NCBI RefSeq assembly: GCF_003473295.1 | Contig: NZ_QRMP01000002.1 | Coordinates: 187,204-251,203, forward strand | Direction: 5' to 3' | Origin: Parabacteroides sp. AM08-6 | GTDB taxonomy: Bacteria; Bacteroidota; Bacteroidia; Bacteroidales; Tannerellaceae | Length of the DNA stretch: 64,000 bases | Shown here: in pieces, positions 24,801-32,541 of the stretch | Position numbering within the stretch: position 1 is the stretch's first letter | Layout: every line of letters begins with the position of its first letter | Position numbers and translations under genes: made by a program | Notes under the pieces: generated by a model | The model's input: the letters and a program-made list of their open reading frames with translations, nothing else | Databases searched by the model: none | Told to the model about the DNA's origin: nothing

Positions 24801-26312
24801 TAACTTGACGTACAAACAAGAGGAAGTAGCTTGTGCGTTATCTGTTGAAAATTCACCAACTTGGTAAGTCTGTCCGTCCGAATAGGTATAATCGTAGGCG
24901 ACTCCTAGCACTTCATCCGCTTGTAACTGGGTTTTTAGTGAGATGTATCCTAACTGTGCATTGATAGTATATTCGGATGCATCCAGTAATCTGGCGCTTT
25001 CCACTTTTTCGTAGTCTGTTCCATTTATCAAAAAGCCTCCGATAGCCTGATTGACGGTATTTATGTCACGTGCTCCGGCATATTGGTCAACGATGGTCTG
25101 ATAAAGAGTATTTGTTTTGTTGTAAGGTATGTCTTTATTGCCTGGTGACGGTTGAAATTGATTGTTAAAGATATGATTATGTTCAGCTAAGTCGGAGAAA
25201 GCGACAATATTACGTGCTTGGTCGTAATTACTTCGTTTGTTGGTTATCCAGACTTCAATCCGATTAATTTTGATACCGGAAGCAACAGAAGGTAAGCTCC
25301 TGACAGAATTTTCGTAAGTATCACGAAAATATTGTGAGAGGAAGAAGTGACGGTTTTCGTCATATTGGTCGATGGTTAGTTCGAACGGCTTTGTCTGTAC
25401 TCCCCCTTTTGAGTTGACAGTTTTCGATTCCGATTCCTGCTGAGCAAATAATGCGTTAACCCTCAGTTTTCCGAACTGAAGATCTGTTTTCATACCAAAC
25501 AGGGCTGCACCACCATTAATTAACGAATTACTTGTCGTCATGCTAACATTACCGGCTTCCAACGATTTGATGATTTCATCTTCTTCGCCGGTATAAGCCA
25601 ATTTTAGCTTTTTGGAATCAAAGTCGAAAGATGTTTCAGTATTGTAATTCATTTCGAAATTAACCTTACTACCGACAGATGCGTTCACATTCAGCTGTAC
25701 ATTTTCATCGAAGTTGAAAAATGTACGGTTGCGTGCACGTTCAGGTAGAGAAGGGTTTTTCGTTTTGTTCTGCTTCAATCCTAGTGTTACTTCAGCTGAA
25801 CCTTGTGTTTTGACCCGGACGCCTCCGGGGCCGAATATACGTTCCGCGGCTCCGATGTTGAACTGCATATCGGTCAGATTGAATTGATTGTTAGCCGCTT
25901 TTTGAAATTCTTCTTCATTTTTCTGCCGATAGTAGGATTGAATAGACTTTTGAAGGCTATAATCCTGATATTCTTCAGGTGTTAACACGATAGGGGTGGT
26001 CAACTCCATCTCGCCCAGTTTGGAGCGGACCACATAAGTCCCTGTCCGGGTGTCATATTCGATTGTAGTTTTTACGTTATCCGGTGTTTTTAAATCGACT
26101 GGCGATTGTTCGAGCATGTCTTTGTATCCTTCAGGTACTGTTTTCGCTACCGGATAACGGGTGACAGAAACCGTATCATCCGGTGCGTTTAGTACTTCAA
26201 AGTCAGGCATTGAGGCTGTATAAACCAGATAGTCTGCATTCAATGAATACAGACCGATGCCGAACATAAGAATAATAGTCCAGAGTATATATTTTAGTGT
26301 CTTCTTCTTCAT
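18882..26312 (-). CDS. sov: T9SS outer-membrane translocon Sov/SprA
   Basis: This 2476-aa protein is the giant beta-barrel translocon of the type IX secretion system, through which CTD-bearing cargo crosses the outer membrane. It has an N-terminal membrane segment/signal (LKYILWTIILMFGIGLYSLNA). The SprA N-terminal motif near residues 150-260 includes FGPGGVRVKTQGSAEVTLG and NYNTETSFDFDSKKLKLAY. Repeated SprA-type blocks and long amphipathic strands continue to the C-terminus, which ends in an aromatic strand (YGISLRFSLAQ) typical of barrels. Length matches P. gingivalis Sov. The neighbour ruvA upstream is also shared with P. gingivalis. The frame is intact over 7.4 kb. Confidence 0.96.
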   Translation of the reverse strand: MKKKTLKYILWTIILMFGIGLYSLNADYLVYTASMPDFEVLNAPDDTVSVTRYPVAKTVPEGYKDMLEQSPVDLKTPDNVKTTIEYDTRTGTYVVRSKLGEMELTTPIVLTPEEYQDYSLQKSIQSYYRQKNEEEFQKAANNQFNLTDMQFNIGAAERIFGPGGVRVKTQGSAEVTLGLKQNKTKNPSLPERARNRTFFNFDENVQLNVNASVGSKVNFEMNYNTETSFDFDSKKLKLAYTGEEDEIIKSLEAGNVSMTTSNSLINGGAALFGMKTDLQFGKLRVNALFAQQESESKTVNSKGGVQTKPFELTIDQYDENRHFFLSQYFRDTYENSVRSLPSVASGIKINRIEVWITNKRSNYDQARNIVAFSDLAEHNHIFNNQFQPSPGNKDIPYNKTNTLYQTIVDQYAGARDINTVNQAIGGFLINGTDYEKVESARLLDASEYTINAQLGYISLKTQLQADEVLGVAYDYTYSDGQTYQVGEFSTDNAQATSSCLYVKLLKGTSMSPDMPFWDLMMKNVYSLGAYSVQKEKFKLDILYQSDTTGTYVNYLPEGNRAKEILLRVMNLDNLDSNNERHADGFFDFIEGYTVLSENGKIIFPSVEPFGSYLRKQIGNDAIADKYVYQELYDSTLTVARQIAEKNKFIMRGEYKASSGAEIQLGASNVARGSVRVTAGGAVLTENVDYTVDYTSGIVTILNESIIAAGTPVSVSLENQTAYNMQRKTMMGLDLNYQLSKEFMLGATIMHMSEMPLTTKTVMGDESIKNTLWGLNTAYKGESQWLTNVFDKLPLLNLTKPSQISFNAEFAHLIAGHYESKTTGGYSYLDDFESTQSNFDLQDPYPWQLSSVPYDDGSSPLFPEASLVNNIDYGKNRALLAWYYIDGLFTRQNSSLRPKHIDKNQLSNHYVRSVQMSELFPQRQTTLSESNTLRVLNVAYYPQERGPYNLDADGMNPDGTLSNPEKRFGGMMRKIDQSDFETANVEYIEFWMLDPFIYNPESPGGDLYFNLGEVSEDILKDEKKFFENGLPVDGDNSRVDTTVWGKVPKQQSTVYAFDNTSGARRLQDVGLNGLSSEEEAQFPTYQEYLAKLEQRLSAGVLEQMKNDPLQLSPFFDPAGDKFHYFRGSDYDSEEVDILTRYKRYNGTEGNSREVEDSPERYSTAARSTPDVEDLNQDNTLNENEKYFEYKVSIRPKDSIVGSNFIVDKRTATVNLANGTEEKVNWYQFKIPIRKYNRRVGSINDFKTIRFMRMYMTGFRDSVVLRFGTLRLVRGEWRSYEQDLSDPKMPPAAKATLEVSTVNLEENGDRKPVNYVLPPGVDRVLDPSQPQVRQENEQSLSLKVTDLYPMDATAVYKNTNYDLRQYKRMQMFTHAEAFIDNLTNLGNGEMSVFIRLGSDYKNNYYEYEVPLQLTSLNGLQTSEAVWPAENMLNFRLEVLTDLKLNRNKAKRSGQTDVTFQNVYSEYDPDNTRNRISIVGNPSLSEVKTIMIGVRNNSKEKKSAEVWVNELRLTDFNEEGGWAANANLNVALSDLGTVNVGGRIETAGFGALDQSLNERRLEDFKQYNIATTIELGKLFPEKAKVSIPFYYAYSKETNDPKYNPLDQDIKLKDAINAVETQAEKDSIRSYAQDKSIIKSVSFNNVRVDVKSKTPMPYDPANFTLGYSYSINSKKNPETEYETTKDYRANFAYNYIPYIKPLKPFDKLKKNNGYTRYIKQLAFNPAPSISFQTAMMRNYYELQLRDLNAANTGIKNEIPVSFSQNFYWDRAFSLNWAFTNNLNIRFSSGTNARIEEPYVQVNKELEPDLYKVWKDSVKKSIADLGTPMQYDQSFMATWQLPTQFIPVLDWITSSVNYDATYNWYRGATVSEDLELGNTIKNQRQFQLQSRFNLLSLYNKNKFLKKVNQKFGNTRATTTKSEKKKKPKLEKEITLNTDSGTIVEHGMFTKKVQITARGADGRVYAIKYKPLNYAQVVITNKDTAHLKLTIVPGPAPTEDFLYKTAEYGSRFLMMVRRFNIQFTNTAGMMLPGFRPEIGDIFGQKRSSIGLTPGLGFAFGSVRRSYIDEASDKGWLVESAESNLTPAVMTSTKNLNIQANLEPFTGLKIDLNALRNDTRSTDIQYMYDGMPEQRGGNFTMTTIALGSALSGSGNAGNNYSSKTFDKFLANRTIIAQRLEQKYSGLNYPNQGFIKEQGLGGRPYNPGENNINGVNQNSADVLIPAFLAAYTGKDPGKIGLTAFPSLRSLLPNWRMTYDGLIQIPVIKKYFKSVTLSHQYRCTYSVGAYSSFLNWVDAGLDGLGYIQSILNDNPSPSSPYSISTVSLTESFSPLLGADATLLNNITLRADYTTTRNLSLNTTSYQLVEGLSKKMTIGLGYKLTEFNKVLKMKKTRDFSNDLTVRLDFSYNKMQSLIRKIEDGFTQATSGNIAKTLQFSADYGLSRALTIRAFYDIQINEPLISSASYPTSNSNYGISLRFSLAQ

Positions 26313-26340
26313 TCGTTAGAATTAATGAACCATTGAGTCT

Positions 26341-26368
26341 TTCAATTTTTCATTCTCAATTCTCAATT
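26341..26368. repeat. Short direct repeat between ruvA and sov (TCTCAATT units)
   Basis: The ruvA-sov gap contains CATTCTCAATTCTCAATTAAT, with CAATTTTT upstream, a low-complexity direct repeat. It may be just a leader or a small spacer element; no hairpin with T-run is formed. Confidence 0.45.
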
Positions 26369-26370
26369 AA

Positions 26371-26958
26371 TCAGAGCATCCGGAGTGCCGTTTTAATCAC
26401 CTGTTCGACAGCCAGTGCCGGCGAGCCTTTCAGAATGGTTGTAACGGCTTTCTGTGAAGCTGCTTTTTGGAACCCCAGCATCACAAGTGCGGCAACAGCT
26501 TCTTCTGCAATTGCTCCACTTTCTGCTATTGTGGTCGTACCGGTTGTTATCCCTTCAATCGGTTTCACTTTGTTTCTGAGATCCACTAAGATACGTTGAG
26601 CTGTTTTCAATCCGATACCTTTTACTGCGGTCAGTGCTGTTTCATTCTTATTCGCGATGACCTGTATGAGTTCGGAAGGGGGCAGGGAGGAGAGAATCAT
26701 CCGTGCTGTATTGGGTCCGACCCCAGATACGGAGGTAAGCATCAAGAAAAGTTCACGCTCCGCTTTTTCTGCGAATCCGAATAATAAATGGGCATCTTCC
26801 CGTATTACCTCGTATACGTAAATTTTCCCAGTTTGTTTCCCGTTATAATAGCTGTATGTATTCAGGGAAATATTAAGCTCATATCCAATGCCGGCGCATT
26901 CGATAATCATGCGCGTTGGCGTTAGCTCTACTATTTCGCCTTTGATATATTCAATCAT
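26371..26958 (-). CDS. ruvA: Holliday junction branch migration protein RuvA
   Basis: This 195-aa DNA-junction-binding subunit of RuvAB has the N-terminal OB fold (MIEYIKGEIVELTPTRMIIECAGIGYELNI). It is followed by the two helix-hairpin-helix motifs (LMLTSVSGVGPNTA and LTAVKGIGLKTAQRIL) and the C-terminal RuvB-contact domain (AVAALVMLGFQKAASQKAV). It is the first gene of a likely operon with sov and the MATE gene. ruvB and ruvC are not in the window. Confidence 0.97.
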   Translation of the reverse strand: MIEYIKGEIVELTPTRMIIECAGIGYELNISLNTYSYYNGKQTGKIYVYEVIREDAHLLFGFAEKAERELFLMLTSVSGVGPNTARMILSSLPPSELIQVIANKNETALTAVKGIGLKTAQRILVDLRNKVKPIEGITTGTTTIAESGAIAEEAVAALVMLGFQKAASQKAVTTILKGSPALAVEQVIKTALRML

Positions 26959-26995
26959 TTTATGTTTGTCTTAGTCATTCGTACCTATTATAACG

Positions 26996-27003
26996 CAAAA
27001 TTA
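26996..27003 (-). promoter_or_regulatory. Candidate -7 box (TAATTTTG) of the ruvA-sov operon
   Basis: This minus-strand TAnnTTTG match lies about 38 bases upstream of ATG 26958. The -33 element is not clear. Confidence 0.45.
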
Positions 27004-27100
27004 AGTAAAAGCGTATATATGGTCGTAAAATATTTGTGTGTTTACTCCCCTGTATCTTTTATCCATTTTTAGCAAATCAACAAAAATGACTAGCCTTGCA

Positions 27101-27108
27101 TATCTTTG
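27101..27108 (+). promoter_or_regulatory. Candidate -7 box (TATCTTTG) far upstream of the ECF sigma gene
   Basis: This perfect TAnnTTTG lies 336 bases before the sigma gene start. If active it would produce a long leader that includes the hairpin at 27177. A -33 element is not obvious, and the sigma gene may instead use a closer, unrecognised promoter. Confidence 0.35.
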
Positions 27109-27176
27109 CGAGTGACAGGATGTTCTCCATTTGAGTGTTTCACTATCGGACTGATATGTTAAAAAGAGTTACATGC

Positions 27177-27198
27177 GCGGGTAATTTATTTTACCCGC
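27177..27198 (+). other. Hairpin and degenerate 22-bp direct repeat in the sigma-gene leader
   Basis: The 480-base gap 26959-27443 holds an 8-bp perfect stem GCGGGTAA/TTACCCGC with a 6-base loop and no T-run. TTTTACCCGCCATA (27189-27202) recurs as TTTTACCTGCTATA (27211-27224), exactly 22 bases later. The rest of the gap is AT-rich and shows no ORF. Confidence 0.5.
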
Positions 27199-27443
27199 CA
27201 TATTAATCCATTTTACCTGCTATACTTGTGACATTTTGATAATCTTTAGCTTTCAGCAGTCTAACTTGTCGAAATCTTACAATAGCTTTGAATATTTTGT
27301 TATCCTCAGTGAGTCTGTGTCTTTTTTTATTTTTTTGTAATCTACTTTTAGTCTTTTATTATTAGAAAATCCTTATGTTTGTGAAAAGAGAAATGTTATC
27401 AATTCGTTCTTTTTGATATGTATTTAAGTTTATGGTATGATTT

Positions 27444-28004
27444 ATGCAAAATGAAAAAGATTATATAATAGAGCTGCGTGAAGGAAATCAACAAGCCTTT
27501 TCTGCTATTTATGATTCTTACCATATACGTATGTACTCATTTGCATATAAGTATCTGCAAAATAAGGCTTTGGCAGAGGATGCCGTACAAGCGGTTTTTC
27601 TGTATATCTGGGAAAGAAGGGCAATACTTAATCCCGACTTTTCATTTAAAAGTTTTATATTCACGCTACTCAAAAATCATTTGCTCAATATGATACGGGA
27701 TAGATTCTCTCATATGGAAAAGGATTTGATTTATTTAAGCAAACAGCCTTCATTTGAGAATCCCGAAAACCTTTCCGATTTTGATGAACTTGTAAGGGCT
27801 TTATACACAGAGATTGAAGCTTTGCCTGCCCGGAAAAGAGCTATTTGTAAATTAAAGATAGGTGAGGGTTTGGACAATAAAGAAATAGCTAGTCAATTGA
27901 ACATTTCTATTAACACAGTCAAATTTCAATATAGTCAATCAATAAAAATGCTTCGCGATAAATTGGAGAAGTATTCTTTTCTACTGCTTTTTTTGTTGAA
28001 GTAA
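27444..28004 (+). CDS. ECF-type RNA polymerase sigma-70 factor
   Basis: This 186-aa sigma factor has region 2 near residues 20-85 (YDSYHIRMYSFAYKYLQNKALAEDAVQAVFLYIWE) and region 4 near 120-170 (LPARKRAICKLKIGEGLDNKEIASQLNISINTVKFQYSQS). It is the Bacteroidetes family that pairs with FecR anti-sigma factors to switch on an adjacent SusC/SusD locus. The gene order sigma-fecR-susC-susD here is the classic arrangement, so its target is most likely the susC promoter in the 118-base gap before 29172. Confidence 0.94.
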   Translation: MQNEKDYIIELREGNQQAFSAIYDSYHIRMYSFAYKYLQNKALAEDAVQAVFLYIWERRAILNPDFSFKSFIFTLLKNHLLNMIRDRFSHMEKDLIYLSKQPSFENPENLSDFDELVRALYTEIEALPARKRAICKLKIGEGLDNKEIASQLNISINTVKFQYSQSIKMLRDKLEKYSFLLLFLLK

Positions 28005-28066
28005 AAAAACAAGCCGGACTTCATACTTTTTTTCTTGTTGGGTGTATTATATATAAACAAGTGATT

Positions 28067-29053
28067 ATGAAGCAACCTGGCAAAGAGAATTTGGATAGAT
28101 ATTTCCGAGGAATGTCGGAACCTGAAGAAAAGTGGATTATAAATCAGTGGTTTAATACTGTTGAGGGGGAAGCCTTTTTATCGAAAGAGATGAAACAGGA
28201 CATCGACCAAATGATAAATGACGGTGATATACCTGTTAATCATCCTGTTCCTTCCGCCAAAATGAAATATGTATTGATGCGAGAAATTCATAAACAGAAA
28301 AGATTACGTTTATATTTAAAGATTGCAGCTGTTATTGTCCCATTATTTATTTGTAGCACTTTTTATTGGTTGAATATAAAAGACCAGCAAGCAGTTATAC
28401 ATTATAATGAAATTTGTTCGTTGCGGGGTGAAATTAGAAAAGTGGAACTGGATGATTATACGAATGTTTGGCTGAATGCAGAGTCTAAAATTTATGTTCC
28501 GGAAAATTTCAATGTTCGGGAACGTTCTCTAAAACTGGAAGGAGAAGCCTATTTTGAGGTGGCTAAAAATCCGGATAAGCCTTTTCATGTTTATGTTGAG
28601 GGTCTGGATATTGAAGTTGTTGGTACTTCTTTTAATGTAAAAGCATATCCTGAGAATGAGAAAATAGAAACAACGCTTGATGAAGGACGTATAAATGTGA
28701 ATATAGCGGTATTTCCTACTCCGGTACAAATATATCCCGGAGAAAAAATATTGTTTGAAACATCTACTCAACTTTACCAAATAGAAAAAATGGGGGATTC
28801 GAAAAAAATTGGTTTGTGGAGAGATAATCAATTATATTTTGATGATACACCTTTACAGGAAATCGTACAAGTACTTGCCCGTAAATATAACGTTCGGTTT
28901 GATATAGAAGATAAGGACTTGGGAACTCTGAAATATACGATTTGTTTTAAAAATGAGACTATTCATGAAATCATCCAAAGTTTGAAACTGATAACTCCTA
29001 TTCCTACAGAATGGGAAATAGAAGGTTCCCACATTTATATAAAGAAACTATAA
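28067..29053 (+). CDS. FecR-family anti-sigma factor
   Basis: This 328-aa inner-membrane protein has a cytoplasmic anti-sigma N-terminus and one membrane segment near residues 80-102 (LKIAAVIVPLFICSTFYWLNI). A periplasmic FecR domain (LRGEIRKVELDDYTNVWLNAESKIYVPENF) and a C-terminal DUF4974 domain (LPLQEIVQVLARKYNV-like) follow. It relays ligand occupancy of the SusC receptor to the ECF sigma factor. ATG 28067 is preferred over the in-frame GTG at 28061, which would add only two residues. Confidence 0.93.
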   Translation: MKQPGKENLDRYFRGMSEPEEKWIINQWFNTVEGEAFLSKEMKQDIDQMINDGDIPVNHPVPSAKMKYVLMREIHKQKRLRLYLKIAAVIVPLFICSTFYWLNIKDQQAVIHYNEICSLRGEIRKVELDDYTNVWLNAESKIYVPENFNVRERSLKLEGEAYFEVAKNPDKPFHVYVEGLDIEVVGTSFNVKAYPENEKIETTLDEGRINVNIAVFPTPVQIYPGEKILFETSTQLYQIEKMGDSKKIGLWRDNQLYFDDTPLQEIVQVLARKYNVRFDIEDKDLGTLKYTICFKNETIHEIIQSLKLITPIPTEWEIEGSHIYIKKL

Positions 29054-29171
29054 AAACAGTACACATTATGGAAAATACAAGTTAACGAAAAAAAATCGAG
29101 AAATGCCGCAAACACTTCCCGATTTAATCTGTCAGACAATTATCAATCTATTAATCTAACATTACAAATGT

Positions 29172-32100
29172 ATGAAAAAAGGATTTAATACCAGCAAAAG
29201 AAGGCTATATTTATTTGTTGTTGTTATTTTTTGTACAACTAATATCTTTGCCTCGTTTAAACCTCAGAAAATCACTCTCAATTTTGACAGTGTCCCATTG
29301 GAACGGGTTTTCAAAGAAGTTTCCAAGCAAAGTAATCTGAATTTTGCCTATAGTAGCGATTTAGTTGACACGAAGCGCGTTGTAAGCATTAAAATGCGGA
29401 ATACAGAAGTTGAAACCGTATTAAAAACTCTTTTTGAAAATACGGATATTACCTATAAAATATTGAATGATAAAATATTTTTATCGGGGAAAGAAAAAGT
29501 TGATTTCAAAGCTCAACAAAAAGCCCGGACAATCAAAGGCCGGGTTCTGGATGAAAATGGAGAACCTATTGTCGGTGCGAACATTTGGGTAAAAGAAACG
29601 ACAAATGGGGTTATAACAGATGTGGATGGATATTATACAATCAGCTATAGCAGCCAAGGTGGGGTATTGGTCATTAGTTTTTTGGGATATAAGCAAATAG
29701 AGGAGCCGATTAATAATCGTACGGAAATTAATTTTAAAATGGAACCCTCAACAGAAAGTTTGGATGAGGTTGTTGTTGTTGGGTATGGTTCACAGCGGAA
29801 AGAGAGTATTGTCGGTTCTATTTCTACAGTGTCGATGAATGATTTGAAACTCCCGGTAGCCAAACTTAGTACAAGTTTGGCTGGTCAGTTAGCGGGTGTT
29901 GTCGCTGTGTCGAGGAGCGGGGAACCTGGAGAAGCCGGTGATTTTTATATCCGGGGTATAAGCTCGTTTAATGCAGCTTCCCAAAAGCCGTTAGTATTAG
30001 TTGACGGAATTGAACGTTCTCTGGATTCTGTAGATCCGGAAGATATTGAGACATTTTCCATTTTGAAGGATGCAACTGCTACGGCTGTATATGGTGTACG
30101 TGGTGCTAATGGAGTTATGTTGATTACTACACGGAAAGGGAAAGAAGGTAAACCTCTGATTTCTGCAAGGGCTGAATTTGGTGTGGTTTCGCCTACTCAG
30201 TTACCTAAAATGGTAAATTCCGTACAATTTGCCGAAATGGTGAATGAGGTCCGTCCCAATACTTATTCTCCGGAAACAATAGAAAAATATATGACGGCGA
30301 CGGGTTTGGAAAGAAACTTATATCCAAATGTCGATTGGCTGGGGGAGCTTTTTTCGGATGTGGCAACGAATCAAAAAGTGAGTTTAAGTGTATCTGGTGG
30401 TGGAACGATTGCCCGTTATTTTATATCCGGTTCTTTCTATAATGAAGGAAGTATTTATAAAACGGATGCCAGCAATGATTATAATACCTCTATTAATTAT
30501 AAGCGTTATAATTTTCGGACAAATGTGGATGTGAATGTAACGTCGTCAACTGTTTTGGACGTGAGTTTGTCTAATTTATATGAAGTGAAAAATTCGCCGG
30601 CCGCGTCCAGGGATGATAGTTATACGGGAATATGGACTTTAGCTTTTAAAACTTCTCCAAATGCTTATCCGGCTTATTATATGAATGAGGATGGGAGTTT
30701 TGACCGTTTAGCAGGACAACTTGCGAATCAAGGCTGGAATCCTTACAATCAATTAATGCACTCCGGTTATTCTCAGCATTTTTATAATTCGGCACAGGCA
30801 AATATCGGAGTCACCCAGGATCTTGGTAATTTGATTACTCCGGGTTTGAAAGCAAATATCCGGTTTGCATGGGATGCTTATAATAATACGAGCATTACCC
30901 GTACAAAAACACCACAAACATGGTTGGCTACAGGAAACTATAATCCGGACGGTTCGTTAGATTATTATGAGACGCAAAGAGGTTCTGAAACTTTGGCTTA
31001 TTCGCAAGGTGGTAGTGGTTCACGTTCTATCTATCTGGAAGCTTCAGTTACTTATGACCGTATATTTAATGAAAAACATAGAATTGGTGCATTGTTTCTT
31101 TATAATCAACGGGAAAAAACAATTTTATGGGCGGGTTCCTCAAGGGCGGCCATGCCTTATAAGACACAAGGTATAGCCGGACGTATCACGTATGCTTATG
31201 ATGATAAATATTTTGTTGAAGGAAATTTCGGTTATAATGGTTCGGAAAATTTTAGTCCGGGTAATCGATTCGGAATATTCCCTTCTGTAGCGTTAGGTTG
31301 GATGGTCTCTAACGAATCATTTTGGGAGCCTATTAGACCTTATGTTGATATGTTGAAAATAAGAGGTTCGTATGGATTGGTCGGAAATGATCAGATAGGT
31401 GGTAATAGGCGTTTTATTTATGAAGGGACAATTCTGACAGGGGTTGGAGGACAAAATTTTGGAGATCAGGGACAATCTGGTGGTTCCGGTGTTCGTGAAG
31501 GGGATATTGCAAATCCGAATGTAGGTTGGGAAACAGCCCATAAGACAAATATTGGGGCTGAATTTGTTTTATTCGAATCGTTAAAAATTCAAGCTGATTA
31601 TTTTAAAGAAAATCGAACTGGCATCTTTGTCCAGCGTGCTAGTCTCCCCGGTATAGCAGGAAATACGAGTATCCCTTGGTCTAATGTCGGAGAAATGAAA
31701 AATCAGGGTTTTGACAGCTCTTTGGAATACGGGCGAAAAGTCGGGAATTGTTATTTGTCCGGAAGAGCGAATTTTACATATAATAATTCGCTGGTTATCA
31801 ATAATGATGAACCTGCTTATAAATGGCCTTATCAAGGGGCTTCCGGACATAAATACGGACAGGAATGGGGATTGATTTGCGAAGGCTTTTTTGAAAGTGA
31901 GGAAGAGATTCGTAATTCGGCTATACAGCAGTTTGGAGAAGTACGTCCCGGTGATTTTAAATATAGCGATATCAATGGAGATGGTATAGTGAATGATGAA
32001 GATCAAGTCCCGATTGGCAATCCGGGGTTACCGCAAATCTCGTATGGATTCGGTGGTAGTTTGAGTTGGAATTCATTTGACTTTTCTTTCTTTTTCCAAG

Positions 32101-32522
32101 GGGTAGCTAAAACAAGTATTTTTGCCAGGGGAAATGCTCTATATGGAATAACATCATCGGATATCAAAGCTAACGGGATGTTTGAGGACCTTTATTTGAG
32201 AAGATGGCAGGAGGGAAGAGATAATACGGATGCTGTATATCCACGTTTATCAGATGGGGCTAATACGAATAATCAGCAAAAGTCGACTGCCCGAATGTAT
32301 GATGGAAGCTATATGCGTCTTAAAAATGTGGAGATAGGGTATACTCTTCCGAAAGAGTGGCTTAAAAAGATTTATTCCAGAAATCTAAGAATATATGTAT
32401 CTGCTGTTAATTTATTGACTTTTAGCAAATTTGATTTATGGGATCCGGAACTGGGTTCCGGACAGGGGATGGGATACCCGCCGAATAGAATCTTTAATGT
32501 CGGTTTAAATATAAGTTTTTAA
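29172..32522 (+). CDS. SusC/RagA-type TonB-dependent transporter with STN signalling domain
   Basis: This 1116-aa outer-membrane receptor has a signal peptide (residues about 1-27) and an STN domain (about 32-104, beginning ITLNFDSVPLERVFKEVS). A carboxypeptidase-like domain follows (about 117-200, IKGRVLDENGEPIVGANIWV), then a TonB-box/plug region (DEVVVVGYGSQRK, YIRGISSF, VYGVRGANGVMLITT) and the 22-strand barrel ending FNVGLNISF. The STN domain is the part that contacts FecR, so import is tied to transcription. It works with the SusD protein downstream as a pedal-bin importer. The ligand is unknown. The coding sequence is visibly more AT-rich than flanking genes. Confidence 0.96.
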   Translation: MKKGFNTSKRRLYLFVVVIFCTTNIFASFKPQKITLNFDSVPLERVFKEVSKQSNLNFAYSSDLVDTKRVVSIKMRNTEVETVLKTLFENTDITYKILNDKIFLSGKEKVDFKAQQKARTIKGRVLDENGEPIVGANIWVKETTNGVITDVDGYYTISYSSQGGVLVISFLGYKQIEEPINNRTEINFKMEPSTESLDEVVVVGYGSQRKESIVGSISTVSMNDLKLPVAKLSTSLAGQLAGVVAVSRSGEPGEAGDFYIRGISSFNAASQKPLVLVDGIERSLDSVDPEDIETFSILKDATATAVYGVRGANGVMLITTRKGKEGKPLISARAEFGVVSPTQLPKMVNSVQFAEMVNEVRPNTYSPETIEKYMTATGLERNLYPNVDWLGELFSDVATNQKVSLSVSGGGTIARYFISGSFYNEGSIYKTDASNDYNTSINYKRYNFRTNVDVNVTSSTVLDVSLSNLYEVKNSPAASRDDSYTGIWTLAFKTSPNAYPAYYMNEDGSFDRLAGQLANQGWNPYNQLMHSGYSQHFYNSAQANIGVTQDLGNLITPGLKANIRFAWDAYNNTSITRTKTPQTWLATGNYNPDGSLDYYETQRGSETLAYSQGGSGSRSIYLEASVTYDRIFNEKHRIGALFLYNQREKTILWAGSSRAAMPYKTQGIAGRITYAYDDKYFVEGNFGYNGSENFSPGNRFGIFPSVALGWMVSNESFWEPIRPYVDMLKIRGSYGLVGNDQIGGNRRFIYEGTILTGVGGQNFGDQGQSGGSGVREGDIANPNVGWETAHKTNIGAEFVLFESLKIQADYFKENRTGIFVQRASLPGIAGNTSIPWSNVGEMKNQGFDSSLEYGRKVGNCYLSGRANFTYNNSLVINNDEPAYKWPYQGASGHKYGQEWGLICEGFFESEEEIRNSAIQQFGEVRPGDFKYSDINGDGIVNDEDQVPIGNPGLPQISYGFGGSLSWNSFDFSFFFQGVAKTSIFARGNALYGITSSDIKANGMFEDLYLRRWQEGRDNTDAVYPRLSDGANTNNQQKSTARMYDGSYMRLKNVEIGYTLPKEWLKKIYSRNLRIYVSAVNLLTFSKFDLWDPELGSGQGMGYPPNRIFNVGLNISF

Positions 32523-32541
32523 TAATCTAAAATGCAATGTG

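Noticed and set aside
27300..27345. T-rich run as an intrinsic terminator in the ECF leader
   Set aside because: There is no stable GC stem before the T-runs.
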